Source: Succinivibrio dextrinosolvens DSM 3072
Lineage (GTDB): Bacteria > Pseudomonadota > Gammaproteobacteria > Enterobacterales > Succinivibrionaceae
DNA: 64,000 nt
Assembly: GCF_900167015.1 (NCBI RefSeq)
Contig: NZ_FUXX01000007.1
Span: 1 to 64,000, forward strand
Direction of reading: 5' to 3'
Part shown: one piece after another, positions 48,945 to 58,973 of the stretch
Layout: every line of letters starts with the position of its first letter
How positions within the stretch are numbered: position 1 is the first letter of the stretch
Program-made: the position numbers and the translations under genes
The notes under the pieces: model-generated
Databases searched by the model: none
What the model was told of the DNA's origin: nothing
The model's input: the letters and a program-made list of their open reading frames with translations, nothing else

Positions 48945-49463
48945 TTATTTCTTCAGTTCCTGTGGCAGGAATGTACTCTGTACTCTTCCTCCCTGGCTGT
49001 TCTCATTGGATGCCTTTAGCTGTTTTGTGACGGTATTGTACTCGATTCTTTCTCCGTCAACATGGGAGTTATCCTGCCAGATTGTTGCTCTTCCAATTAA
49101 AACCAGAAGATTCTTTTCTGGAAGATACTGAATAATTGATGACTGAGAGTGAATAATCTTTCCGTCATCCTGTTTCTGCTTGAAGGTTGCTGGTCTTCCG
49201 TAGGCTTTTACTTCCTGCAGTTCACCGCTGCTGTTTCTTGACAGCTCAGCCTTGTCTGCGTGGAGTTCCATACTTCCCTGAGTAGCAACAACATCCTTTA
49301 TAAAAATTGCCTTGTTGGATTCAAAATCTGCAATCTGTTCTTTTGAAACAATGTTCAAAGGCTGTTCAACATCGTCTTTTAATGCGAACGCACTTTGTGA
49401 TGCAAGGGCCATCATCAGTACCAGAAAATTAATCTTTCTTGCTCTTTGGATAATATGTAGCAT
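48945..49463 (-). CDS. lptA: periplasmic lipopolysaccharide transport protein LptA
   Basis: LptA forms the periplasmic bridge that carries lipopolysaccharide to the outer membrane. The 172 residues include a signal peptide (about residues 8-27, INFLVLMMALASQSAFA) followed by the beta-jellyroll with QPLNIVSKEQIADFESNKAIF. AAGGG precedes the ATG. It overlaps the lptC end by 35 bases. Confidence 0.95.
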   Translation of the reverse strand: MLHIIQRARKINFLVLMMALASQSAFALKDDVEQPLNIVSKEQIADFESNKAIFIKDVVATQGSMELHADKAELSRNSSGELQEVKAYGRPATFKQKQDDGKIIHSQSSIIQYLPEKNLLVLIGRATIWQDNSHVDGERIEYNTVTKQLKASNENSQGGRVQSTFLPQELKK

Positions 49464-50007
49464 GTGGTTTTCCCTTATAATTCATCACATTATTAGATAA
49501 ATTAAATTTAAAATGAGTTCCTTCTGTCTTAAAGACATGTCCGTAAATAGTGACCAGATCCTTTGATGTTACTTCTTCTGTTGTAAAGTTGTAAACAAGA
49601 TTGTCTGCAGTTGCCTTGTCGATGATTGCATCCTTAAAGCCCGGATAAATCACAACATCGCCGTTTACAACTGCATGATCATTGGTAACCATTCTGCCTT
49701 TCTGACCCTTTAAATGCCAGATGTTGGTCTTTCCTGATTCCTTGTGATTATATGCTGTAATCAGAGGATCATCAAAAATTAACAGATTTCTTGGCTCGTA
49801 AAACTCTGTTCTGGAGGCGAGCATGGTTCTGCTTACCTTTCCGCTCTTATCAAACAGTGTTCCGTTTGTATCGGTTGCAATAAAGGTAGGCATACCAGAC
49901 ATATCCTTAACTTCTTCTTTTTTTAAAGTTAAGGAATAAAAGTATATGGTCGATGAAATAACTGCAAACAGTATTGCAATCAGAATCGATTTTTTAGTAA
50001 CGCTCAT
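49429..50007 (-). CDS. lptC: lipopolysaccharide export protein LptC
   Basis: LptC passes lipopolysaccharide from LptBFG to LptA. The 192 residues have one N-terminal membrane anchor (ILIAILFAVISSTIYFYSL) and a periplasmic jellyroll (MSGMPTFIATDTNGTLFDKSG). I use the ATG at 50007 with GGTGG upstream; an in-frame GTG at 50019 is less likely. It overlaps both kdsC and lptA, so translation is coupled along kdsC-lptC-lptA-lptB. Confidence 0.94.
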   Translation of the reverse strand: MSVTKKSILIAILFAVISSTIYFYSLTLKKEEVKDMSGMPTFIATDTNGTLFDKSGKVSRTMLASRTEFYEPRNLLIFDDPLITAYNHKESGKTNIWHLKGQKGRMVTNDHAVVNGDVVIYPGFKDAIIDKATADNLVYNFTTEEVTSKDLVTIYGHVFKTEGTHFKFNLSNNVMNYKGKPHATYYPKSKKD

Positions 50008-50557
50008 CAGCAAAGCCACCGTCAGGGTTTAAGATACCCTTTGAGATTAAAATCAGATCACAAAGTTCTCTTACAGCACCATATCCTGCATTGCAGGTTG
50101 TAATGTAGTCAGCCTGTTTTTTTATGAAAGGGTGGGCATCATGAGGACATACACTCAGTCCTGCAACTCTGAACATTGGCATATCGTTCAGATCATCACC
50201 GATACATACAGCCTCATCAAGAGATATATTGAGTTTTTCACATAATTCAGTCAGAGCAACATTCTTTGATTTCTCTCCCTGAATTACATGCTGAACATGC
50301 AGATCGTTCATTCTTCTCTGTGTAAGATGAGCTGTTCTTCCTGTGATTACAGCACACTCGATTCCTTCCTTTACTAAAGCTGCAATTCCAAAACCATCCT
50401 TGGTATTGAATCTTTTGAGCTCAAGATCGGTACTGTCATAAATAATGCCACCATCAGTAATTGTGCCATCGACATCAAAAGCCATCAGTTTCACTGATGA
50501 TAGACGGGTCATGAATTCTGCATCAATTCTGCCGTAGCAGGTATTAACTTTCAACAT
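49994..50557 (-). CDS. kdsC: 3-deoxy-D-manno-octulosonate 8-phosphate phosphatase KdsC
   Basis: KdsC removes phosphate from KDO-8-phosphate, a step toward the lipopolysaccharide core sugar KDO. The 187 residues (188 in E. coli) form a HAD phosphatase without a cap. Motif I FDVDGTITDGG, motif II ITGRTA, and motif III CIGDDLNDMPMF are present. It is the first gene of the block; kdsD is not present upstream. Confidence 0.97.
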   Translation of the reverse strand: MLKVNTCYGRIDAEFMTRLSSVKLMAFDVDGTITDGGIIYDSTDLELKRFNTKDGFGIAALVKEGIECAVITGRTAHLTQRRMNDLHVQHVIQGEKSKNVALTELCEKLNISLDEAVCIGDDLNDMPMFRVAGLSVCPHDAHPFIKKQADYITTCNAGYGAVRELCDLILISKGILNPDGGFADERY

Positions 50558-50901
50558 AAAATTCCGGTATTTTCTTTTGGATTATTTAAATCCAGATAAC
50601 ATCAAAACCAGTACATTTTCTCTTGTACTAATTTTAGTTTAATTGAAATTATAAAGACTAGTAAAAAACATGCGTAATTATAACAACTATTAATGTGATT
50701 TTGCGATTAACAAAGATCAGATTGTTGTTCTATATACATACACAATTTGGCTTATACTGAAATTATGTCATTAAATTATTTGGTACAATGAATCTAGTTG
50801 AAATGATTCGTTTGGTTTTCTATAACAGTGTTATAACTTAGGTTAAACTCCAGCCGATAATTTTCAGATGAATTAGTTAGATTAATTTATTTAATGTGTT
50901 T
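50558..50901. promoter_or_regulatory. divergent kdsC / mlaF control region
   Basis: The 344-base gap is AT-rich without a gene. TATACT at 50753-50758 may be a -10 toward mlaF. The inverted repeat TATAACagtGTTATA at 50821-50835 could be an operator. No clear -35 is visible for either direction. Confidence 0.35.
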
Positions 50902-51708
50902 ATGAGTGAAATTCTAGACGAAGATAGTCTGATAAAAGTAAACAACGTATCCTTTTCTTATGCTAGTAAGCAGATTTATAAGAATCTGTCACTTAATATT
51001 CCTAAAGGAAAAATTACAGCGGTACTTGGTCCTTCAGGAACAGGTAAGACTACTATTTTAAGACTGATAGGTGCACAGCTTACTCCTGATGAAGGTACCA
51101 TCGAATTTGATGGAATCAATGTTCATTCACTCAGAAGACAGGAGCTTTACGAACTCAGAAAAAGAATGAGCATGCTTTTTCAGAGTGGAGCTCTTTTCTC
51201 TGATATGAATGTTTTTGATAATGTGGCTTTTCCTATCAGGGAACATACCAAACTTCCCGAAGAACTGATCCATGACGTTGTGCTGATGAATCTTGAAGCC
51301 GTCGGAATGAGAGCAGCTGCCAACCTTTATCCTTCAGAGCTTTCTGGAGGCATGGCCCGTCGAGCAGCCCTAGCCCGTTCAATTGCTCTTGATCCTGATT
51401 TAATTATGTACGATGAGCCTTTCGTCGGTCAGGATCCTATTACCAAGGGTGTTCTGGTTAAGCTTATTGCCGATATCAACAAGTCACTTGGAAAAACATC
51501 TGTTGTTGTTACCCATGATGTTAAAGAGATTCTGGAAGTAGCTCACTACGTATATATTCTTTCAGAGGGGACTGTTTTAGGAAGTGGAACTCCTCAGGAA
51601 ATTGTAAATAGTAATGATCCAAGAGTTATTCAGTTTATTCAGGGCGATTTTGATGGTCCTTATGCATTTAAACTAAAAGGCTCTCAGAACTATATCGAGG
51701 AGCTGTAA
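50902..51708 (+). CDS. mlaF: phospholipid transport ATPase MlaF
   Basis: MlaF is the ATPase of the MlaFEDB complex that moves phospholipids between the membranes and keeps outer-membrane asymmetry. Walker A is [11 protein letters not shown], the signature [17 protein letters not shown], Walker [17 protein letters not shown] at 50902 or an in-frame GTG at 50896 may be the start; neither has a strong Shine-Dalgarno. mlaE starts on its stop codon (TAATG). Confidence 0.97.
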   Translation: MSEILDEDSLIKVNNVSFSYASKQIYKNLSLNIPKGKITAVLGPSGTGKTTILRLIGAQLTPDEGTIEFDGINVHSLRRQELYELRKRMSMLFQSGALFSDMNVFDNVAFPIREHTKLPEELIHDVVLMNLEAVGMRAAANLYPSELSGGMARRAALARSIALDPDLIMYDEPFVGQDPITKGVLVKLIADINKSLGKTSVVVTHDVKEILEVAHYVYILSEGTVLGSGTPQEIVNSNDPRVIQFIQGDFDGPYAFKLKGSQNYIEEL

Positions 51709-52481
51709 TGACAGATTTGCTAGGTATTTTAGGAAGATATGCATTAAAGAAGATCTCCTCACTTGGAAGATCGACTGTTATATTTATTCATTCAATATTT
51801 GCGATACCAAATCTTAAAAAATCGTTTCCTTTACTGATAAACCAGATTTATTTTGTTGGTGTGCAGTCAATCATTATTATTCTGGTTTCAGGTCTGTTTA
51901 TCGGAATGGTTTTAGGTCTGCAGGGATTCAATATTCTAAAGGATTTCATGGCTACAGGTTCACTTGGTACTCTTGTGGCCCTATCTATAATAAGAGAGCT
52001 TGGTCCTGTGGTTACAGCCCTTTTATATGCAGGTCGAGCAGGTTCTGCTCTGACAGCTGAAATAGGTCAGCTAAAGGCATCCGAGCAGCTTTCTGCAATG
52101 GAAATGATGGCAGTTGATCCTTTAAGACGAATCATTGCTCCTAGATTCTGGGCCGGTCTTATCAGTATGCCAATCCTTTCACTGCTGTTCTGTCTAATCG
52201 GTATTTACGGTGGAAAGCTTGTCGGTGTTGACTGGCTTGGTATTGATGACGGTATTTTCTGGTCAGGTATGCAGGCCAGTGTTGATGTTATTGAAGATTT
52301 GGGGCCGATGGTTATCAAAGCTGCTGTATTCGGTTTTGTATGTACCTGGATTGCTCTTTTCAACGGTTATGACTGCCGCCCAACTTCAGAGGGTATCAGT
52401 AGAGCAACAACAGCAACTGTTGTTCAGTCATCTTTAGCGGTTTTAGGTCTGGATTTCATACTTACAGCCTTAATGTTCTAA
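51708..52481 (+). CDS. mlaE: phospholipid transport permease MlaE
   Basis: MlaE is the permease of the Mla system. The 257 residues (260 in E. coli) have five or six membrane segments and the conserved stretches [40 protein letters not shown] and [14 protein letters not shown]. It overlaps mlaF by one base. Confidence 0.97.
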   Translation: MTDLLGILGRYALKKISSLGRSTVIFIHSIFAIPNLKKSFPLLINQIYFVGVQSIIIILVSGLFIGMVLGLQGFNILKDFMATGSLGTLVALSIIRELGPVVTALLYAGRAGSALTAEIGQLKASEQLSAMEMMAVDPLRRIIAPRFWAGLISMPILSLLFCLIGIYGGKLVGVDWLGIDDGIFWSGMQASVDVIEDLGPMVIKAAVFGFVCTWIALFNGYDCRPTSEGISRATTATVVQSSLAVLGLDFILTALMF

Positions 52482-52497
52482 TAGGGAATATATAACA

Positions 52498-53025
52498 ATG
52501 AAGTATTTAAAAACAGAAATCATGGTTGGCATTTTTATGCTGTTAGGCATTATCGCTGCCTGTGTTCTTGCACTGCAGGTTGCTGGTCTGGTATTAAATT
52601 CCAAAGCAGAACTTTATACTGTTTATGCCAAATTTGAGAATATCGGTTCTCTTAGATTAAGAGCACCTGTCCGAATCGGAGGTGTGGCAATCGGCAGAGT
52701 AACAGCAATTAATCTTGATAACGATTCACTTACTCCTGTGGTTAGTATCGGTATTGAGAAAAAATTTGATAAAATCTCAAGTGAATCAAAAGCCAGCATT
52801 CAGACTTCAGGTATTATCGGTGAGCAGTATATTGCCATCACTCCTGGTTTTTATGACGAGGATCTGGGAACAACCTATCTGAAGGATGGTGATTCTATAG
52901 CAGATACTGGTTCTGCTGTAATTCTTGAGGATTTAATTTCAAAGTTTGTTTTTAATTCTTCGCAGGATTCTTCAAAAGCAGATGAATCTGCTAAGAGTTC
53001 AGATACAGAATTAACCAAAGAATAG
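52498..53025 (+). CDS. mlaD: MCE-domain protein MlaD
   Basis: MlaD forms a hexameric ring in the periplasm above MlaE. The 175 residues have an N-terminal membrane segment (IMVGIFMLLGIIAACVLAL) and a single MCE domain (FENIGSLRLRAPVRIGGVAIGRV, SGIIGEQYIAITPG). AGGGAA precedes the ATG. Confidence 0.96.
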   Translation: MKYLKTEIMVGIFMLLGIIAACVLALQVAGLVLNSKAELYTVYAKFENIGSLRLRAPVRIGGVAIGRVTAINLDNDSLTPVVSIGIEKKFDKISSESKASIQTSGIIGEQYIAITPGFYDEDLGTTYLKDGDSIADTGSAVILEDLISKFVFNSSQDSSKADESAKSSDTELTKE

Positions 53026-53037
53026 GATGACTTGTTT

Positions 53038-53649
53038 ATGAAAAAGATCATTGCATTAATTTCTGCCTTATTTGTTCTTATGTTCAGTTTTACTGCTCAG
53101 GCTAAATATGACATGAGCAACCCTTATAAACTGGCTAATGAAGTAGCTGTTAATACAATCAGCGAGATTAAGGCCAACAAAGACAAGCTTTCAGATAATT
53201 CTGTTGCAGAGAAGATTATTCAGGAACAGCTACTTCCTTATATCGATATTAAGTATGCCGCCTACAAGGTTATGGGAACATCCTTAAAGAGTCTTTCCAA
53301 GGAAGACAGAGAGAAGTTCACAGACGCTTTTGAGAAATACATGAAACAGAGCTTTGTTTCTGTATTGTCAAAGTACACCAATCAGGAAATTGTTCCTTCA
53401 GAGGTTAAGGATGTTCCTGACAGTGAATCTCTGGTTTCAGTTAAGATGATTATCCGCGAGAGCGGCAAGCAGGATCTTGAGCTGGTTTTGAAATTACGTA
53501 AGAATTCAAAGACCGGCGAGTGGAAGGCCTTTGATCTGATTGGTGAGAATATTTCAATGCTTGATGCAAAGGTATCAGAGATTTCACCAATTATTAAATC
53601 TCAGGGCGTAGATGCTGCAATTGCTAAACTGAATTCTATGGATAAATAA
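53038..53649 (+). CDS. mlaC: periplasmic phospholipid-binding protein MlaC
   Basis: MlaC is the soluble carrier between MlaD and the outer-membrane MlaA complex. From the ATG at 53038 (AGGA upstream) it has 203 residues with a signal peptide (KKIIALISALFVLMFSFTAQA) cleaved near residue 22. The mature part has the family pattern (LPYIDIKYAAYKVMG, FTDAFEKYMKQSF). It is followed by mlaB after 23 bases. Confidence 0.94.
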   Translation: MKKIIALISALFVLMFSFTAQAKYDMSNPYKLANEVAVNTISEIKANKDKLSDNSVAEKIIQEQLLPYIDIKYAAYKVMGTSLKSLSKEDREKFTDAFEKYMKQSFVSVLSKYTNQEIVPSEVKDVPDSESLVSVKMIIRESGKQDLELVLKLRKNSKTGEWKAFDLIGENISMLDAKVSEISPIIKSQGVDAAIAKLNSMDK

Positions 53650-53672
53650 CCAGATCTGTTTTGGTGTTTTAA

Positions 53673-53921
53673 ATGGATAATTTGACTGAATTAACTTTCG
53701 CAACTGTTCCTCTTTTATGGAAACAGCGTGTGTCAATTTTTAAAGATTCAGTATTTGATATGCAGAATATCAAAAAGATTGACGCGGCCGGAGCTGCTTT
53801 TCTTGTGCAGTGGGCCAAGTCACGTGAAGATAAAAAGATTAAATTACTTAATGTTTCAAAAACCGCAGTAAATTTGATCACAACTTATAGACTTAATGAG
53901 ATTTTTGAAATAGAGAATTAA
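53673..53921 (+). CDS. mlaB: STAS-domain protein MlaB
   Basis: MlaB binds MlaF and stabilises the transporter. The 82 residues form a STAS domain with IKKIDAAGAAFLVQWAKS. In E. coli the matching place reads VDTGGLALL, and its threonine is important for MlaF control; here that residue is Ala. The sequence is short and divergent, so the call also rests on its place as last of mlaFEDCB. darP follows after 3 bases. Confidence 0.85.
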   Translation: MDNLTELTFATVPLLWKQRVSIFKDSVFDMQNIKKIDAAGAAFLVQWAKSREDKKIKLLNVSKTAVNLITTYRLNEIFEIEN

Positions 53922-53924
53922 CTT

Positions 53925-54488
53925 ATGGCAGAACAGAAACATTTTGAAGGATTCGATTCCGCTCCAGAAGAGGAGAGCCGTAGTGCCCATAAAAGAGAGG
54001 CTCAGGCAATCAGAAAGCTTGTGGAGAAGATTGCCGATTTAGGTGATCAGAGCTTTAAATCCCTGGTTATTCCACAGGATGTTAAGGATGCTCTGATTAT
54101 TGCCAGAAAACTAAAGCCAAAGTCAGATGAAAGACGCAGACAGCTTCAGTATGTTGCAAAACTTCAGAGAGCATATGATGATTCTGATCTGGAGCAGCAG
54201 GTTAATATGCTAGGTGCATCTTCAAAGGTAGATCCTAATGCTCTAAAGCTTGAGAAGCTAAGAGAAAAGCTGATTAGTGGCGGTATTGAGGTTGTTAATG
54301 CCTTATGTAATCTCGCTGCAGAGATTGATAGAAACAAGCTTAGAAATCTGGTTAAAAAGGCAAAGGAAGAAGCAGCTAAAATCGAATCAGAGGAAGTTGC
54401 AAAACCTAACTCAAGAGCTTTATTCAAGTATGTAAAGACTGAACTTGCAAAGGCAAAGGTTCAGATCCCAGACGAACTAATCAAATAA
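53925..54488 (+). CDS. darP: ribosome biogenesis factor DarP (YjgA, DUF615)
   Basis: DarP associates with late large-subunit intermediates and helps their maturation. The 187 residues (183 in E. coli) are helical and highly charged, with SAHKREAQAIRKLVEKIADL at the N-terminus and RALFKYVKTEL near the end, typical of DUF615. It starts 3 bases after mlaB, so it is co-transcribed with the mla genes. Confidence 0.93.
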   Translation: MAEQKHFEGFDSAPEEESRSAHKREAQAIRKLVEKIADLGDQSFKSLVIPQDVKDALIIARKLKPKSDERRRQLQYVAKLQRAYDDSDLEQQVNMLGASSKVDPNALKLEKLREKLISGGIEVVNALCNLAAEIDRNKLRNLVKKAKEEAAKIESEEVAKPNSRALFKYVKTELAKAKVQIPDELIK

Positions 54489-54493
54489 TCCAG

Positions 54494-54530
54494 AATCTGA
54501 CGTCTTTGCCTTATGGTAGGACGTTAGATT
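54494..54530. other. stem-loop between convergent darP and the DUF2750 gene
   Basis: AATCTGACGTC (54494-54504) pairs with GACGTTAGATT (54520-54530), ten Watson-Crick pairs and one G-T. It covers the stop codon of the minus-strand gene. No T run follows on either strand, so terminator function is possible but unproven. Confidence 0.5.
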
Positions 54531-54904
54531 TCCATAGGTGATTCTACAGAAAAATCCTTATCTGAAATCGGCATGAATCCAATCAGTACGTTTGGCTGAT
54601 CCTTGAATGCTGGAACCCACTTCTCATTCCAAACCTTTCTTGTTACAAACTGTGGCTTGAAGCTATCCATACCGTTGTTTTTTGCATATCCTGCAGCCAG
54701 TTCCTCGTGTGACCATACTGGAAGGATGCTGTACAGATTATGCTCGTCGTCTTCCTCGGTATCCTCTAGGATCAATGGACCATCGTTATCTGCAAGAATA
54801 TAGAAACCGTCGGCTTCCTTGGCAACTCTCATAAACATTGCCTGTCTGTATTCAGCATTTAGAGCTTGGATAGCCTCATATTCTTTTTCTGTAAGTTGTG
54901 CCAT
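54524..54904 (-). CDS. DUF2750-like protein downstream of uvrA
   Basis: The 126-residue acidic protein has the pattern GFYILADNDGP, then LPVWSHEELAAGYAKNN and WVPAF, which resembles the DUF2750 family of unknown function. GGAG precedes the ATG at 54904. It starts 8 bases after the uvrA stop, so it is the second gene of a uvrA operon. No membrane or catalytic motif is recognised. Family assignment is moderate. Confidence 0.7.
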   Translation of the reverse strand: MAQLTEKEYEAIQALNAEYRQAMFMRVAKEADGFYILADNDGPLILEDTEEDDEHNLYSILPVWSHEELAAGYAKNNGMDSFKPQFVTRKVWNEKWVPAFKDQPNVLIGFMPISDKDFSVESPMEI

Positions 54905-54912
54905 ATAGTCTC

Positions 54913-57756
54913 CTAATAGCCTCTCTCAAGTATTGGTTTTAAAAATTGACCTGTGAATGATTCCTTGCATTCACATACTTCTTCAGGTGTTCCACAGACG
55001 ATTATATTTCCGCCGTTTCTTCCACCTTCAGGTCCTAAGTCGATAAGATAATCTGCAGATTTGATTACGTCAAGGTTATGTTCAATAACAATTACAGTAT
55101 TACCCTGATCTCTCAATCTGGTCAGAACCTCTAACAGTAGCTTAACATCTTCAAAATGAAGGCCTGTGGTTGGCTCATCAAGAATATAAAGAGTCTTTCC
55201 TGTTGCTTTCTTTGAAAGTTCCTTTGAAAGCTTGATTCTCTGAGCCTCTCCTCCAGAGAAGGTTGTTGCTGCCTGTCCTAAGGTAATATAGGAAAGACCG
55301 ACATCCATCAGAGTTTGTAATTTTGAAGCAATGGAAGGTACAGCTCCGAAAAACTCCAGTGCCTGTTCTATATTCATTTCAAGAACATCTGAGATGGTCT
55401 TACCCTTGTATAGAACCTCCAGAGTTTCTCTGTTATATCTCTTACCGTCGCACTCTTCGCATTTAACATAAACATCAGGCATGAAGTTCATTGATACCTT
55501 GATGGTTCCATCACCCTGACAGGCTTCACATCTTCCGCCCTTAACATTAAAGGAGAATCTTCCTGCGTTATAACCTCTTGCTCTTGCCTCAGGAGTTTTA
55601 GCAAAAAGCTCTCGTATATCGGAGAACAGTCCTACATAGGTAGCAGGATTTGAGCGCGGAGTTCTACCGATTGGACTCTGGTCGATACAGATAATCTTGT
55701 CAAAGTTCTCAAGACCTTCAATCTCTCTGTATGGAGCCGGATCATCATTTGCGGTAACACCGTTGAGCTCTCTCTCTGCGACTCTTACAAGAGTATCGTT
55801 AACCAGAGTTGATTTTCCTGAGCCTGAAACACCGGTTACAACCACAAAGCATCCGACAGGGAAGGACACATCAATATTCTTAAGATTATTGCCGGTGCAT
55901 CCCTTGAGAGTCAGCATCTTGGATTTCTTTGCTTTGATTCTCTTCTTCGGAATCTCAATACGTCTTTTGCCAGAGAGGTATTTTCCTGTTAGAGACTGCT
56001 CGCTCTTTTCAATATCATCAACAGTACCCTGAGCGATAACCTCTCCGCCATTAATTCCTGCCGCAGGTCCAATATCAATAATCTGATCCGCTGCTCTCAT
56101 GGTGTCTTCATCATGTTCTACCACAATAACAGTATTACCGATATCTCGAAGATTTTTCAGCGCGCTTAAAAGTTTTGCATTATCCCTCTGATGCAGACCG
56201 ATACTTGGTTCATCAAGTACATACATAACACCTGTCAGGCCTGCTCCAATCTGACTTGCAAGTCTGATTCGCTGTGCCTCACCGCCTGAAAGAGTTTCTG
56301 CTGAACGGGAAAGGGTAAGGTAGCCTAGTCCAACGTTAATCAGAAAGCCTAGTCTTGCTTTGATTTCCTTTAAAACTCTTGATGCGATGTTTTTTTCCTG
56401 TTCTGTCAGCTGAATTTCTGAAAAGAACTGATAACACTCCTGTATAGAGTAGTTATTAATCTCAGGGAGAGATTTATTGTTCACAAAAACATTGCAGTAT
56501 TCTTTCTTGAGTCTAGCTCCGTGACAGTCTGGGCAAGGAAGAGGTCTCATCAGCTTTGAGATATAGACTCTCACATACTCGGATTCGGTTTCACGGGATC
56601 TTCTTTCGTAATTTGTAATAACACCTTCGAAAGGCTCAATACTGGTTTGTGATTTCTTGCCGCCAGAGTAGACAAGCTTCATTGGAATAGCAGTTGTTCC
56701 TGAGCCATACATGATAATGTCTACTTCTTTCTTTGTAAGCTCACTAAAAGGCTTCTGCAGATCAATATCATAATAATCAGCTACGGCTTCAAGCTCCTTG
56801 AAATAGAATGGATTTCTTCTATCCCATCCAAGGATTGCTCCCTCATATATGGATTTTGTTTTATCTGGAACAATTTTATCTATATCCAGAACCATCATTG
56901 CACCAAGACCTTCACACTTAGGACAGTATCCGTGAGGATTGTTAAATGAGAAATCTCTTGGTTCCAGTTCAGGAATTGAGTATCCGCAGATAGGGCATGA
57001 GTAGTGTGATGAAAATAGAATCTCGTCCTCTTTCTTGTGTTCGTCCATTGGACAGACAACAGCAATTCCATCTGAATACTTGAGCGCGGTTTCAAATGAA
57101 TCTGCAAGACGTTGTTTTAAATCTGGCTTAACCTTGATTCTATCCACAACGATATCAATATCGTGCTTTTCTCTTAAGGCCAGATCTGGCGGATCTGAAA
57201 GATCGCAGATTTCACCGTCAACACGGGCGCGAATGAATCCGTCTTTTGCCAGATCAGCAAAAAGCTGTTTGTACTCACCCTTTCTTCCGCGAACCACAGG
57301 AGAGAGGATCATAATCTTTGTTCCTTCAGGCTGTTCCATAACAGCATCTACCATCTGGCTAATGGTCTGTGCCTTTAGAACAGTTCCGTGTTCAGGACAT
57401 CTTGCCTCACCTATACGTGCCCATATAAGTCTTAGATAGTCATGGATTTCGGTAATGGTTCCAACTGTTGATCTTGGATTGTGAGAGGTTGCTTTCTGCT
57501 CAATTGAAATTGCAGGGGATAATCCTTCAATAGAATCCACATCAGGTTTGTCCATTAATGACAGGAACTGACGTGCGTATGCTGAAAGAGATTCAACATA
57601 TCGGCGCTGACCCTCTGCATACAGAGTATCGAAGGCCAGAGATGATTTTCCTGAACCGGATCTTCCTGTGATAACACAGAGCTTGTTTCTTGGAATGGTT
57701 AGATTCAGGTTTTTAAGATTATGGGTGCGAGCACCGCGAATTACGATTTTATCCAT
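54913..57756 (-). CDS. uvrA: excinuclease ABC subunit A
   Basis: UvrA finds bulky DNA lesions and loads UvrB in nucleotide excision repair. The 947 residues (940 in E. coli) have two ABC modules. The first Walker A is [20 protein letters not shown] and the second [10 protein letters not shown]. Zinc clusters include CPICG/CPKC and [14 protein letters not shown], and the signatures are [12 protein letters not shown] and [12 protein letters not shown]. It is divergent from ssb, as in E. coli. Confidence 0.99.
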   Translation of the reverse strand: MDKIVIRGARTHNLKNLNLTIPRNKLCVITGRSGSGKSSLAFDTLYAEGQRRYVESLSAYARQFLSLMDKPDVDSIEGLSPAISIEQKATSHNPRSTVGTITEIHDYLRLIWARIGEARCPEHGTVLKAQTISQMVDAVMEQPEGTKIMILSPVVRGRKGEYKQLFADLAKDGFIRARVDGEICDLSDPPDLALREKHDIDIVVDRIKVKPDLKQRLADSFETALKYSDGIAVVCPMDEHKKEDEILFSSHYSCPICGYSIPELEPRDFSFNNPHGYCPKCEGLGAMMVLDIDKIVPDKTKSIYEGAILGWDRRNPFYFKELEAVADYYDIDLQKPFSELTKKEVDIIMYGSGTTAIPMKLVYSGGKKSQTSIEPFEGVITNYERRSRETESEYVRVYISKLMRPLPCPDCHGARLKKEYCNVFVNNKSLPEINNYSIQECYQFFSEIQLTEQEKNIASRVLKEIKARLGFLINVGLGYLTLSRSAETLSGGEAQRIRLASQIGAGLTGVMYVLDEPSIGLHQRDNAKLLSALKNLRDIGNTVIVVEHDEDTMRAADQIIDIGPAAGINGGEVIAQGTVDDIEKSEQSLTGKYLSGKRRIEIPKKRIKAKKSKMLTLKGCTGNNLKNIDVSFPVGCFVVVTGVSGSGKSTLVNDTLVRVAERELNGVTANDDPAPYREIEGLENFDKIICIDQSPIGRTPRSNPATYVGLFSDIRELFAKTPEARARGYNAGRFSFNVKGGRCEACQGDGTIKVSMNFMPDVYVKCEECDGKRYNRETLEVLYKGKTISDVLEMNIEQALEFFGAVPSIASKLQTLMDVGLSYITLGQAATTFSGGEAQRIKLSKELSKKATGKTLYILDEPTTGLHFEDVKLLLEVLTRLRDQGNTVIVIEHNLDVIKSADYLIDLGPEGGRNGGNIIVCGTPEEVCECKESFTGQFLKPILERGY

Positions 57757-58085
57757 TTGTACAATATTATCATTTACACTTGATTCGCTAATTGTACATT
57801 AAACATGTATTGTAGGATTAATCTAAAAAAGACAAAAATAATCAGTAACGATTTCTAATAACATAAACAATAAAAAATTCAGAGCACAGTTCTTAGCTAA
57901 ACATATTGAAAAGAAAGGAGAAAAAGATTTACTCTTAATTCTGATCTCTGTATATGGGTACTTTTGGATATGCTTAGAAAAAGGCTAAAGAAATTCAGTG
58001 TAATAATATACAGGTTAAACATTATCAATTCGTCGATTCTTAAAGGATAATCACTTTTAGCTCGGCATATTTACAAGGACTTTAT
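57757..58085. promoter_or_regulatory. divergent uvrA / ssb control region with a weak LexA-like box
   Basis: The 329-base gap has no gene. At 57998-58013 the sequence GTGT-N8-ACAG is one base off the CTGT-N8-ACAG LexA frame and shares TATACAG. In E. coli this gap is SOS-controlled, which makes the site plausible, but the match is weak and the presence of LexA is not shown here. Confidence 0.3.
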
Positions 58086-58640
58086 ATGACTCGTGGAGTT
58101 AACAAAGTAATTTTAATTGGTAATCTTGGTGATGAGCCTGTATTTAGAACAACCGGTTCTGGAACATCTGTTGCCAATGTTTCAATGGTGACAAATGAAG
58201 TTCGCAGAAATGCAGAATCAGGTCAGATGACTGAGATTGCCGAGTGGCACAGGGTTGTTTTATGGGGCAGACTGGCTGAAATAGCTAAAAAGTGGCTTCA
58301 TAAGGGAGCACTGGTATATGTTGAGGGAAAACTCAGAACCCGTTCATTCACTGACAAGCAGAATGTAAAAAAGAGCGTTACTGAGATTGTAGCTGATGAA
58401 CTGCAGATGTTAGGTCCTTCAAAGACACATTCTGGGGAAGAATCTTTCTCATCTCATTCTTTTGCAGCTCCTAAGAACAGCGCCGTAATGCAGAATGATA
58501 ATTCTCCATATGGAAATCCTTCAGCTCAGTCCTCTATACTCAATGAGCTTGGCTTCCCTAATCAGAGTTCCGTACCATCTAATCCAGAGCCTGCAATTGT
58601 TGTAGACGGAAATGATGATACCGATGATCTGCCATTCTAA
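58086..58640 (+). CDS. ssb: single-stranded DNA-binding protein
   Basis: SSB coats single-stranded DNA during replication and repair. The 184 residues (178 in E. coli) have an OB fold (GVNKVILIGNLGDEPVFR, EWHRVVLWGRLAEIAKKWL, YVEGKLRTR), a flexible low-complexity linker, and the acidic tip DDTDDLPF that binds partner proteins. AAGGA precedes the ATG. A terminator follows. Confidence 0.98.
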   Translation: MTRGVNKVILIGNLGDEPVFRTTGSGTSVANVSMVTNEVRRNAESGQMTEIAEWHRVVLWGRLAEIAKKWLHKGALVYVEGKLRTRSFTDKQNVKKSVTEIVADELQMLGPSKTHSGEESFSSHSFAAPKNSAVMQNDNSPYGNPSAQSSILNELGFPNQSSVPSNPEPAIVVDGNDDTDDLPF

Positions 58641-58648
58641 AAAAGAAG

Positions 58649-58695
58649 AACACAGCAAAACTAACTTGCTGTGTTTCATTATTTCTGTTTTTTAA
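58649..58695 (+). terminator. intrinsic terminator of ssb
   Basis: AACACAGCAA (58649-58658) pairs with TTGCTGTGTT (58666-58675), followed by a T-rich stretch including TTTTTT near 58690. Confidence 0.8.
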
Positions 58696-58973
58696 AACGT
58701 CATACGTATGAAAAACTAATTTACATCTCAGAAGTGCAACTTTAAGCACATTTTTGACATTTCTTTTCTACCTGTTTTGAAAAAAATAATAATCAACCCA
58801 ACTTTCAATTCCACATTAATCACAAAATACGCATTCATAAAGGAAAAATTTAATGCATATCAGATAAATCTAAGCAAAAGATTTATGTTCGTGTGATATA
58901 CTTTTTACCAAACTGTTGTGTAGAACAGTAAAAATATATAGCCTTAATAATCCTGGCATTTGGACCTTAATAA
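58696..58973 (+). promoter_or_regulatory. mreB upstream region with an extended -10 promoter
   Basis: The AT-rich gap holds TGATATACT at 58894-58902, an extended -10 element 71 bases upstream of the mreB start. A canonical -35 is missing, as allowed for this promoter type. No gene is seen in the gap. Confidence 0.5.

Noticed and set aside
54988-55003. TGTTCCACA inside uvrA as a parS half-site
   Set aside because: The second arm is absent.
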